A stretch of 64,000 bases of DNA from Patiria pectinifera (taxonomy: Eukaryota > Echinodermata > Asteroidea > Valvatida > Asterinidae): positions 9,140,863 through 9,204,862 of the forward strand of contig CM057135.1 in NCBI GenBank assembly GCA_029964075.1, given 5' to 3'. The first letter of the stretch is position 1, and every line of letters starts with the position of its first letter. Below, one piece after another: positions 33,201-41,771 of this stretch. The notes under the pieces are model-generated. The model ran no database searches. It saw nothing but the letters and a program-made list of their open reading frames with translations, and had not been told where the DNA came from. The position numbers and the translations under genes are program-made.

Positions 33201-33934
33201 TGCGCAGTTGAATAATGACATAAAGCGCTTTGCCTGATGTGCGATATCACTGTATTGTTTGTGGTTTGAGTCTCTGTGGGAAAAAAATTCCACATTGAGT
33301 CATGTGAGCTTTGAACTCACTACCTCCTGCTTTCTAGTGCAGACATCTTAACCACTCAACCACCGAGCATGTCAATGACGAGTAGCCGGTTGGAATCCCT
33401 GCAAAGCGACAGGTTCTTCAAATCATGCATGATAATTTGCGCTGTGTTTTTCACCATTTTGTCACCATTTGTGGGCTATTTGCAACACCCAAATATACTT
33501 ACCAATTTCCTCAAGTGTGAATTTTATGAAAGCCCATTAGTGCCCAACTCTTTTTTTCCAAACTACTATTATGGATTCGCAATCTAATAATTTGGATTCA
33601 CAATTCGTTATTAAGGATTCACAATCTATTATTATGGATTCGTGATCCATTCTGGATTCATAATCCAGTATTACGACTTCACAATCCGTTAAGTCGGATT
33701 CTCAATCTGTAGCTGTGCACAGTTGTGACACACCAAAAATCACCATTAGAGGGTGTTTGCCCCCTTTTGGTGATTTGTCTTTTCCCCCATATTTATGCAT
33801 TCCTGGACAGTAGGGTAACTATGTCGGAGGCATGTTCAATTACACTCTGGGGGCATCAGACATGCCTTTGGAATCAACATTCCTGTGCACTTGGGACCAA
33901 GACCCTGTGTTCCGAGCTGTTTAGATTTCATTGA
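24204..33934 (+). CDS. Transposon-borne G2E3-like HECT E3 ubiquitin ligase (multi-exon)
   Basis: Exons with GT-AG sites and consistent phase: 24204-24375, 25570-25776, 26360-26552, 27015-27183, 27603-27680, 28148-28231, 28620-28756, 29535-29747, 30378-30645, 31717-31874, about 32850-33095, and probably one from about 33810. Order: Gln/Ser-rich N-terminus; Ala/Arg/Lys-rich exon; a module with VKTIQRDVVLLDS and ICGAGQVYVMATG known from G2E3-like proteins; acidic linkers; a ubiquitin-interacting motif (DIAIAIERSLQD); then HECT, from SGEEAEDEGGPRREFFK through EYVLWSIAQGGPGL and YSEEGSNNR. HECT enzymes pass ubiquitin from E2 through a C-lobe Cys to a substrate. The C-lobe exon and its Cys are not securely placed. 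The acceptor of 32850 is not canonical. The first ten exons join without a frameshift, so the gene looks functional or recent. Confidence 0.8.
24815..25345. repeat. Dispersed repeat, copy 1 (intronic)
   Basis: Shares blocks in the same order with 52706-53092: AATACAACATTTGCAAAC, GCAATTGATTACACACCT, GGGACAAGCC, TAAACTG, GGAACCAGACTACA and AGCAAAAGCAAATG. Coding potential is absent. This copy lies in the first intron of the transposon-borne ligase. Confidence 0.7.
27895..28060 (+). mobile_element. tRNA-derived SINE, copy 2
   Basis: The tRNA-like head GGTGGCTGAGTGGCTAAGG is followed by GTGGGTTTGAATCTCACCTG, giving recognisable A and B boxes. The upstream words TCGTCATCGACATGCTTGG and the tail AATGCATTGAACATAGG recur in the other copies. 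It sits in an intron of the transposon-borne ligase. Confidence 0.6.
30800..31060. repeat. Dispersed repeat with TATATAGCGC motif
   Basis: The stretch CTTATATAGCGCTGG...GATCACACTTACATGG...CCCATCCAAAGGACATG has the look of a widespread animal repeat family (motif ATATAGCGC with a conserved CCATCCAAAGGAC). There is no coding capacity. It lies in an intron of the ligase. Confidence 0.4.
33250..33410 (-). mobile_element. tRNA-derived SINE, copy 3
   Basis: On the minus strand it reads GCTCGGTGGTTGAGTGG, TTAAGATGTCTGCACTAG, then GTAGTGAGTTCAAAGCTCAC, matching the tRNA-like head of the other two copies. TCGTCATTGACATG precedes it, as in copy 2. Confidence 0.6.
33560..33715. repeat. Degenerate GGATTC tandem repeat
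   Basis: About six diverged copies of a 20-30 base unit built on TATTATGGATTCACAATC run between the last ligase exons. Confidence 0.6.
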
Positions 33935-34597
33935 AGAGCGCTATGAACATGTCTTCCAAAATAAAGAATTATTACGTTTTCTAAGGTCAAATCCAGAAGT
34001 GGAAATTGTTTTTACCAAAAGACGATGTTTCATCGTAAGTCAGCCGCATATTTTGTATTTTTTTATCCTAAATTGCCAATGGCTTATTTCAAAGTTTTAA
34101 TAGTTTAGTGTACGGTACGATGATCTGTGTTGATTCTTATTCAAGTTTTAGACAGTAGCATGTATGTCCTGTTCCCCAATGTTTACCATTCATCCGGAGT
34201 GATTTTACCTGGAATTTAAAGATTTCGTTGTGAAATTCCAATCAACATGATTAATGTAGAAGGTACATGACAACATCAGATGTAATTTTTAGCATTTGCC
34301 ATTTCCTACTTACCTTGCCACTATTACTTCAGTGCAAAACATATTGCCATCTCGCCACCTTCTTACCCGTGGCTATTGTCACAATTTTTAAGCCTCCAAT
34401 TTTGCCTCCCTGTGAACTCCACAGGCACATTGTAAAAAAACAAAGTAGCCAAGATGAGCTGAGTTATGTTTATAATATTTATTAAATACATGGTATCATA
34501 TCCAATGCCAAAATTATGTTTGTTTTTGTATTTCTTTTTCATCTGTTACCCTCCATAAAGCATACAGTGTATGTACAAATTTAGCCACATGTTGTAC

Positions 34598-34611
34598 AAT
34601 AAAGTTTTATT
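34598..34611. terminator. Overlapping two-way polyadenylation signal
   Basis: AATAAAGTTTTATT contains AATAAA on the plus strand (34598-34603) and AATAAA on the minus strand (34611-34606), two bases apart. It lies between the end of the plus-strand ligase and the stop of the minus-strand transposase (35057), as expected for a shared bidirectional 3' end of convergent genes. Confidence 0.6.
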
Positions 34612-35056
34612 TAGTAGTCCTGCTGGATATCTGTGATTTTTCCAGCTGTCCTCCCTCTTGCAAAAAATCGCCCCACCTCGGCGGTAACAGAATAACACAC
34701 AATTGTACACAAATTACAATAGTTTTACACACTTTCAATTTTCTGCATAGAGCAACATCTGATTGGGACACTGTGACTTTTCTCATAATTCATCTGGGGG
34801 TCATGCATAAAAACAAAATCCAAGACCAGACCTGTGTACCCCAGAAGGTGACCACATAGGGAGAATATCATGTTATTATATGTCAGTCAAAACCAACCTA
34901 CATGTACATGTAGGAAGGTTTCGTTAAGAGGCGGGGCTTAATGGATTGGTCTATTCAGGACAGGAAAGTTCAAAAGTAGCAAATTTAGACTGGTGTAGGC
35001 TGTGCTACATATATGTACATTAACATTCTTACATTTTGCAAATGGAATGGAGACAC

Positions 35057-38000
35057 CTAATTGCCTAATTTCCGATTAAGGCTTTCAACAGTCGACACGA
35101 ATACATTTGCACCATAGCAGCCATCATCAGCCAGGGGATCAATCTCAGCCTGCAGCTGTAGCAGGTCCTCTTCAGTTAAACCCAACTGAACTTCTGGCAC
35201 TTGGACATCATTGTTTGTCTGAATATCAGGTAGAGGTCCATCATCATCTATGGTGTTCACAAGGTCATTGTGGAATGACACATTGTTCTGGTCCAGCACA
35301 GCCCTCAGGAAAAGCATGTTGGGCGAATTGTTCCTCTCTGTTCGAATTGGGTGGTTGTTCCACTGGTTTTGGAACTCTTGGAGAGCTCTATTGATGCGCG
35401 GAAGAAACACGTAACGCATGGCATAGACATGCACTGGATTGTATCTATCCGCCAAGCCCATCCTTTCAAATTTGTCGAATAGTTCGATGAAGAATGACGT
35501 TACGCTCTCTCTGACATCTTTCCAAAGACGCTCGATTCTCTGGTTATGCACAGACAGACCAGTTATTATACTTCCACGGTTGAGCCCCATCTCCTGCAAC
35601 ATAAAATGTGCAACTGACACATTTTCCATGCCATAGTCGCAACGGACCCGTGATGGGCAGCCATATGCAGCGACTGCACTCGCAAAACACTCCATGACCA
35701 CTGATGCCTTGTTGCAAGTGGAGCAATGAAGGTATACGCACATCCTGGAAAACCCATCGATACCTCCATGGATCACAAAGCCCCATGGGTCGATCAGCTT
35801 GTGATTGCCATCAATATGCCTGTAAAGAAATGATATAAGAATGCACATTTACAGGTTTAGTGTTATCCAACTGCTTCTACATTCCACACTAAGATTGTCG
35901 CTTTCAACATGTTCTTTATGTTGTAAGGATAAGTGAGTGATGTTTTCCAAGTTCATGTTCTATACAATGATGCTGCTTGTAGACATTTTAAAAGTTTTTA
36001 CCATTGATATCAGAAACAATTTGGTGACTGGAAAGGTGAATTCATAAGGTGGCCAACAGGTTGATGACCCCAATAAGAAATTAAACACATAATGCACAAA
36101 ACGAAGACTTTGACTTCATTTTAAACCAAAAATGGCTATCACATTGTGTTCAATAACCCAGTAGCATATCAGCAAAAACATAATGGCTGAGCATTTTATT
36201 CAATGCCAGGTGACTTTAAAGGCTCATGGTAATAGCATGTTTGTATAATAATTACATGTATTGTATCTTGCCATCACTTTCCCCACTTTTATTGCAAATC
36301 GGGAGGTGTTTTAGTACGTTTTGGGCACAAATGTTCTTGAGAATTAACAACAAGAAAACTGCTATAATGCAGAACAAAATGCTTGGAAGATCAGAAAGTT
36401 GGATTGTTAGTATTGTTAGAAAGAAAGATTGAAAGGTAGATGCTTGGAAGATCAGAAAGTTAGATTCTGAGATTTATTCAGATCCATGCCACATGGGCAC
36501 GGCTGACTAGTGAGAAGTATACAATGGAAGCTACATGTACAAAACAGGAAAAACCAACTAACCAGATATAGTTGGGAGCGGGAACATAGTAGCGCCGTCG
36601 GTATATCACACATCTCCGACGCAAAGCTCTCCCAACAGGATCAACTCTTGTAAGACTATCTCTGATGCGTTGTCTTTGTATTCTGTACCCTGAAATGATC
36701 CAAAATAACTGAATTGTACAGGCATTATGGCAAGGGGAGGGAGGTGTTTGGAGGACTATATCTGGTAAGCTGTGACATAATTTTTGTTGTGCTTTTGTGC
36801 TATAATTTTTGTGCCATTTCATGAAATGGACGAGACTGAAAGAGCTTTAAAATAATTTTAAATTCATCTTTGTAGATGCTATTGGAGCTATGATTGTTCA
36901 AAGATAGAGGGTCGTGCTAATTAGTACAAAGTTAGACCAATTAGTACAAAACTTGATCGCTACAGCAAATACCGATGAGCCAAACAACATAACATTCTAT
37001 TTTGGGGGGTTCTCATTTTGGGGGGAGTCCATTCATCATACCAGAATGTGTTTCAATTGGTGAGGGTAAGGTCGAAAATAGTGTTGAATTTACACGGAAT
37101 GACCCACCACAAAGATTAGAAAATACATCAAAATCTTGGAAACTATTGTATTATTTTCCATGTGTGTTTTTTTATGTTTCATTTGACTTCCTTTGCCAAC
37201 AATGTTATTCATATAAAATAATTGTTATTAAAAAATGTATTGTCCAATCACTAGCCTACTTATAAATCTCCAGATGATGAAACAAACAAATGAGTGGGAA
37301 TACACCCTGGCTGATTGTGGCGAGCAGAGTATGACATGGCACCAAATAGAACACAGCAGTTATATTGTAGAACTTTGGCATGAAATATACTTTTATCAAA
37401 TAATACTTTCAGTTTGCCCGTTAAATAAGTAAATGTAATATATTTCACATAACTTTACTTTGTAAGCAAAGCTAACTTGTAATTATTCCTTTTCACGTAG
37501 AAAAGCGCACTGAGCTTTGGCATATTTTAAAAATTACATAATTAATCTTTCAAATATAAACTCAACACAATAAAATATCTAAATGTTTCGCGATGAGTTG
37601 GTCCTCCTTGGGTCCAAGTTAATATTGGTCCGAGTTGGTTTTGGGTCCGACTTGGTCTGGGTCCAAGACGGTTTGGGTCCGAGATGGCTATGAGATCATC
37701 GTAACTATGGACCGGGCGGGATTCGGCCAAATAAAAAAATTTACATGTTTAGCGTCCCTGCCCGCTTCCTTCTTAAAAATAACCATTTCTGAATGGCAGA
37801 TAGGCCTGTACATACAAGCAATGGGGAAAAAGGAACTTTCACAATTTGCATTTCAAAATGTAAAATATCAATGCTCTCACCTCTGGAACGAAGAGCGCCA
37901 ATCATAAGAGTTTCTCCACAGGCTGGGGTCATTTCCATCACAGAACGGACGATCTGGTCCAGTTCATCATCGGTCACATCGAAATATCCTAAACTCAGCT

Positions 38001-38598
38001 CCTGAAATTCCACTGTTTGTCGTCTATTTCTCAATGTCCTTTCATTCATACCAAGAATATTTGAGATTGACCGCCAATTGAAGCCAGCATCTCTTAAAGA
38101 CTTCACAGTATCAACGCTAATACTTAACGGAGGGCGTCCGGGTTGTCGCTGTTCAAGGTTAGGAACAGACCGAGGCATGCAAGTTGGATTCTCAGAAATT
38201 GCAGGGATATTTGTTGGCCTGGCATGAGCAGGATGCATGTAATGGCCAGCTAAGAGCTGACGGATCTGGGTTTCAAACCGTAGTCTTAATGCCAGAACAT
38301 GAGCAAGCACTGCACAAACAAGCGATACAAAGTCCCTTACTTCGTGAGGCCGAGGGGCTTCGTACGCGAGTTCAATTGCACGCGACATCATAACGGAAAC
38401 AGTTTGTGCGTGCTCGTTAACCTGACGAAAATACTGTTCAGCAACGTTTATGTCATTTGTTGTTGTCTGTGGATAAGCTTCAGCCACGAATCGTACCAGT
38501 GCCAGCCAAAAATCAGAAATAAGTCCACCGTCTTCCATTTTATTAAACGCTAAACATGCAAGATTATCCCATTTTTGACGTACCAAGAAGTTGAACAT
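35057..38598 (-). CDS. DDE integrase-type transposase, three exons, 535 aa
   Basis: Exons 38598-37881, 36689-36563 and 35819-35057 join with GT-AG sites into 1608 bases, an uninterrupted frame of 535 codons plus stop. The start at 38598 has the context ACCGCCATG. Order: helical N-terminal domain; GRPPLSISVDTVKSLRDAGF with a helix-turn-helix (WRSISNILGMNERTLRNRR); a YFDVTDDELDQIV segment; RQRIRDSLTRVDPVGRALRR; then an RNase H-fold core. Catalytic candidates are Asp in WHIDGNHKL, Asp in RVRCDYGMENV and Glu in HNQRIERLW, with 34 residues between the last two. It is likely the enzyme that moves the 17-kb element. All key residues are present, so it could be active. The family occurs widely in invertebrates as integrase core domain proteins. 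Confidence 0.88.
37590..37690. repeat. Short degenerate GGTCCGAGTTGG repeat
   Basis: Four to five imperfect copies of a GGGTCCGAGTTGGTTT-type unit, in an intron of the transposase gene. Confidence 0.6.
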
Positions 38599-38734
38599 GG
38601 CGGTATCTCGGTTCCAGTTGTCTCTGCGCAAGTACAATCGTACAAGCAGCTGTAGTCTGGATACCAGACCTGACGTATCTGAATACGGTTGACGAAACGA
38701 AGATTTTTGAGTCAGCCTTAGGGAATTTTTGGAA

Positions 38735-40060
38735 CCAGACTAAAATGTTGACATATATTTTTTAAATGATGACATAAGTTTTTGAAATGTTGACATATAT
38801 TTTTTAAAATGTCGACATATATTTTTTAAATGTTGACATATATTTTTTAAATGTTGACATTAGTTTTTGAAATGTTGACATATATTTTTTGAAATGTTGA
38901 CATATATTTTTTAAATGTTGACATACTTTTTTGAAATGTTGACATATATTTTTTAAATGTTGACATACTTTTTTGAAATGTTGACATATTGTTTACAATG
39001 TTGACATATTTTTTAAAATGTTGACATATTTTTTTCTAAATGTTGACAGATCTTTTGAAAATGTTGACATATATTTTTTAAATGTTAACATAAGTTTTTG
39101 AAATGTTGACATATATTTTTTAAAATGTTGACATATATTTTTTAAAATGTTGACATTTTTGAAATGTTGACATACATTTTTAAAATGTTGACATATATTT
39201 TTGAAATGTTGACATATTTTTAAAATGTTGACATATATTTTTTAAATGTTGACATTAGTTTTTGAAATGTTGACATATATTTTTTGAAATGTTGACATAT
39301 TTTTTAAATGTTGACATACTTTTTTGAAATGTTGACATATTTTTTAAATGTTGACATACTTTTTTGAAATGTTGACATATTGTTTACAATGTTGACATAT
39401 TTTTTAAAATGTTGACATATTTTTTTCTAAATGTTGACAGATCTTTTGAAAATGTTGACATATATTTTTTAAATGTTAACATAAGTTTTTGAAATGTTGA
39501 CATATATTTTTTAAAATGTTGACATATATTTTTTAAATGATGACATAAGTTTTTGAAATGTTGACATATATTTTTTAAAATGTCGACATATATTTTTTAA
39601 ATGTTGACATATATTTTTAAATGTTGACATTAGTTTTTGAAATGTTGACATATATTTTTGAAATGTTGACATATTTTTAAATGTTGACATACTTTTTGAA
39701 ATGTTGACATATTTTTAAATGTTGACATACTTTTTGAAATGTTGACATATTGTTTACAATGTGGACATATTTTTTAAAATGTTGACATATTTTTTTCTAA
39801 ATGTTGACAGATCTTTTGAAAATGTTGACATATATTTTTTAAATGTTAACATAAGTTTTTGAAATGTTGACATATATTTTTTAAAATGTTGACATATATT
39901 TTTTAAAATGTTGACATATATTTTTGAAATGTTGACATACATTTTTAAAATGTTGACATATATTTTTGAAATGTTGACATATTTTTAAAATGTTGACATA
40001 CGTTTTTGAAATGTTGACATATTTTTTACAATGTTGACATATTTTTTAAAATGTTGAATA
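38735..40060. repeat. Right subterminal array of the nested transposon with higher-order repeat
   Basis: More than 50 imperfect copies of TGTTGACATATATTTTTTAAA-type units, the inverse of the left array. Above the unit level, a block of about 370-390 bases that includes the rare variants TATTGTTTACAATG, CTAAATGTTGACAGATC and AATGTTAACATAAG occurs three times (about 38985, 39375 and 39745). The array has therefore grown by duplicating long blocks. It is about 2.6 times the length of the left array. Confidence 0.92.
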
Positions 40061-40082
40061 AATTCCGCTTTGGCGTGCCATA

Positions 40083-40088
40083 GTCGCC
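40083..40088. repeat. Target site duplication GTCGCC, right copy
   Basis: Identical to 23066-23071 and directly adjoining the right transposon end (GTGCCATA). Confidence 0.92.
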
Positions 40089-40294
40089 TGCACAGTCTAG
40101 TTCTAAATTGAAAGCTAGCTTACAAGTGCCGGGTACGATCACGTCGTCCACACCCAATTGAGGAAACTCAGCGTTTGCCCCGCCGATATACTACTAGGAT
40201 TGTGGGTAATGACCACCTCTTTTCTCTCACCCTTGATAGATCTGGGTATTTTTAATAGCCTGCTGGGATTGAGCTTTTTTCCATACGCATTCAT
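40083..40294 (-). pseudogene. Major capsid protein, 5' part
   Basis: ATG at 40294 opens a frame with a Lys/Arg-rich start (MNAYGKKLNPSRLLKIPRS), then EVVITHNPSS, and after a one-base frame break near 40165 the segment VDDVIVPGTCKLAFNLELDC. It ends at the transposon junction; the duplicated GTCGCC is coding. The rest of the gene is at 22030-23071. Its start lies 24 bases after the stop of the upstream minus-strand gene, in keeping with a compact capsid gene cluster. Confidence 0.75.
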
Positions 40295-40318
40295 TTTATT
40301 TATACAATTTATAAAAAT

Positions 40319-40748
40319 TTAAAGATATCTGTAAGCCAAGAAGCCCACCAATAGCGTTCCTCCCGCGATAAACGCCAGTTCTTTTTCTATTTGTTGGTCG
40401 CTAGGCTCGTAAAAATCTTCGAGTTTCGGTTCGCGTTGCAGTCCTACGGGTAGTTCGGTAGATTGTCCACTCACCTCGTTGTAGTAACGCAACGCTCGGT
40501 CTACATTGGAAAATGTTTCTTTAGAGGCATTTTGTTTTCTGATACGTTCGTTTAAAAAATCTAGATACTCCGTTCGTTCTCGTTGCCACTTATCTTTGGC
40601 GGCTGAGAGTTGTTCTATCGCTAAATCGTCTCTTACGCTCCTCGTCGGCATCACTCTGTTTCAGGCTTGAAAATGAAAAGTTTGAACCCGTAAAAGCTAA
40701 GGCGTTTATGATCGCACCTCCAACCATCATTACAGCAGCTGACGCCAT
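40319..40748 (-). pseudogene. Small Polinton structural-type protein, frameshifted
   Basis: ATG at 40748 opens MASAAVMMVGGAIINALAF, a hydrophobic N-terminal helix. After a frame break near 40650 the frame continues with RDDLAIEQLSAAKDKWQRER, a charged coiled-coil region, then REPKLEDFYEPSDQQ, and ends in a hydrophobic tail (GGTLLVGFLAYRYL) at 40319. The arrangement of two hydrophobic ends around a charged helix recurs, as far as I remember, in Polinton proteins next to the capsid gene. The role is unproven; a virion or membrane function is possible. It is divergent from the integrase gene, with 42 bases between the start codons. Confidence 0.65.
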
Positions 40749-40790
40749 CTTTTTAATGTATAAAGCACTTTTAAATTATTATTATAATAA

Positions 40791-41718
40791 ATGATGGATA
40801 AACTTCAAAAACTGTATTATAGCCCAATCGGTTATTGGAGAGGTGAAAGTGCCGTCGATCATCTGCACGATAAAACCAAAATAGATAAAAAGGTAATCAG
40901 AGATTGGCTTAAAAAACAAGCGATCTGGCAAATTTATCTGCCGGGTCCTGCGTATGTACCCAGGCCTACGAGTACTTTGCGAGAGTTTGAAACACCAAAC
41001 GACTTTCACCAAATGGATGTGCTATACCTACCCTGGGATAAAGTAAAACGCAAGACTTATAAATACGCTTTGACGGTTGTCGACGTTGCGAGTCGATACC
41101 ACGAAGCAGAACCCTTGGTTTCTAAAACGGCGGGTGAGACCCAGGATGCTATTGTCAGCGAGGTCGCCTTTGAGTTACCCTAAAACGTTGAGAGTAGACG
41201 CCGGTACTGAATTTAAGGGCGCTTTTAAAAAATGGATGGCCTCAAAAAACGTCGAGATTATCGTAGGCGAACCAGGAAACCACCGATCGCAGGGTATCGT
41301 AGAAAGATTTAATCGAACGCTAGCCGAGAGACTGTTTGGTCATCAGTACGCTCAAGAAATGTTAAATCCCGAGAGTAGAAACACGCAATGGGTCGAGCGA
41401 TTACCCAGCGTGATCAAGGCAATAAACGATGAAACGACGAGATTAATAGCTAAAGCACCGTCAGAGGCGGTTTAACTAGAACAGGTCCGGCAATCGCCGG
41501 CTATCCCCGTTAAAACAAAAGAGCAGAATTTACCGCAAGACGCTATGGTTAGATATTTATATTACCCCGGCGAGCAAGAGGGTGGAACTTCGAAAAGAGC
41601 CACGGATCCCATTTGGAGCGTAGACATCTTCAACGTGGAAAAAAGAACGAGTCAATTTAAAATGATTAACGGTAAAAAAGTCACGACAGGCCCCACGCTG
41701 TATTACCGGCCCAAATAG
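40791..41718 (+). pseudogene. Polinton retroviral-type integrase, broken
   Basis: The frame starts MMDKLQKLYYSPIGYWRG at 40791, with a helical N-terminal domain (VIRDWLKKQAIWQIYLPGP). The catalytic core has Asp in FHQMDVLYLP, Asp in LRVDAGTEFKG and Glu in QGIVERFNRTL. A frameshift near 41165 joins the first and second parts, and an in-frame stop near 41473 precedes a C-terminal SH3/chromo-like tail (RATDPIWSVDIFNVEKR) ending at 41718. This enzyme would insert Polinton DNA and make a 6-bp duplication. With two breaks it is inactive. It is the only plus-strand gene of Polinton 1. Confidence 0.88.
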
Positions 41719-41771
41719 GAGTTTTGTGAGACAAAAGCTTCAAGTCGTCTCCAAGGACACGCAATTACCTC

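Larger units (their letters stand above)
23072..40082. mobile_element. 17-kb DNA transposon carrying a HECT ligase and a DDE transposase
   Basis: The left end starts TATGGCACGCCAAAGCGG. The right end is the exact inverse, and about 40 bases match perfectly before a one-base indel. GTCGCC is duplicated on both sides. Inside each end lies an AT-rich array (23095-23600 and 38735-40060) of the same unit in inverted orientation. Two convergent genes fill the middle: a ubiquitin ligase (plus, from 24204) and an integrase-type transposase (minus, 38598-35057). The 6-bp duplication, TAT...ATA termini and integrase fold agree with what I remember of the Repbase group IS3EU (TAY...RTA ends, 6-bp duplications); that assignment is inference. 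Size and cargo are unusual for a cut-and-paste element. Confidence 0.9.

Noticed and set aside
33831-34100. Complete HECT C-lobe with catalytic Cys for the transposon-borne ligase
   Set aside because: Three frames give partial resemblance (for example VGGMFNYTLGASDMP), but none joins in phase to the exon ending at 33095 and no Cys context is convincing.
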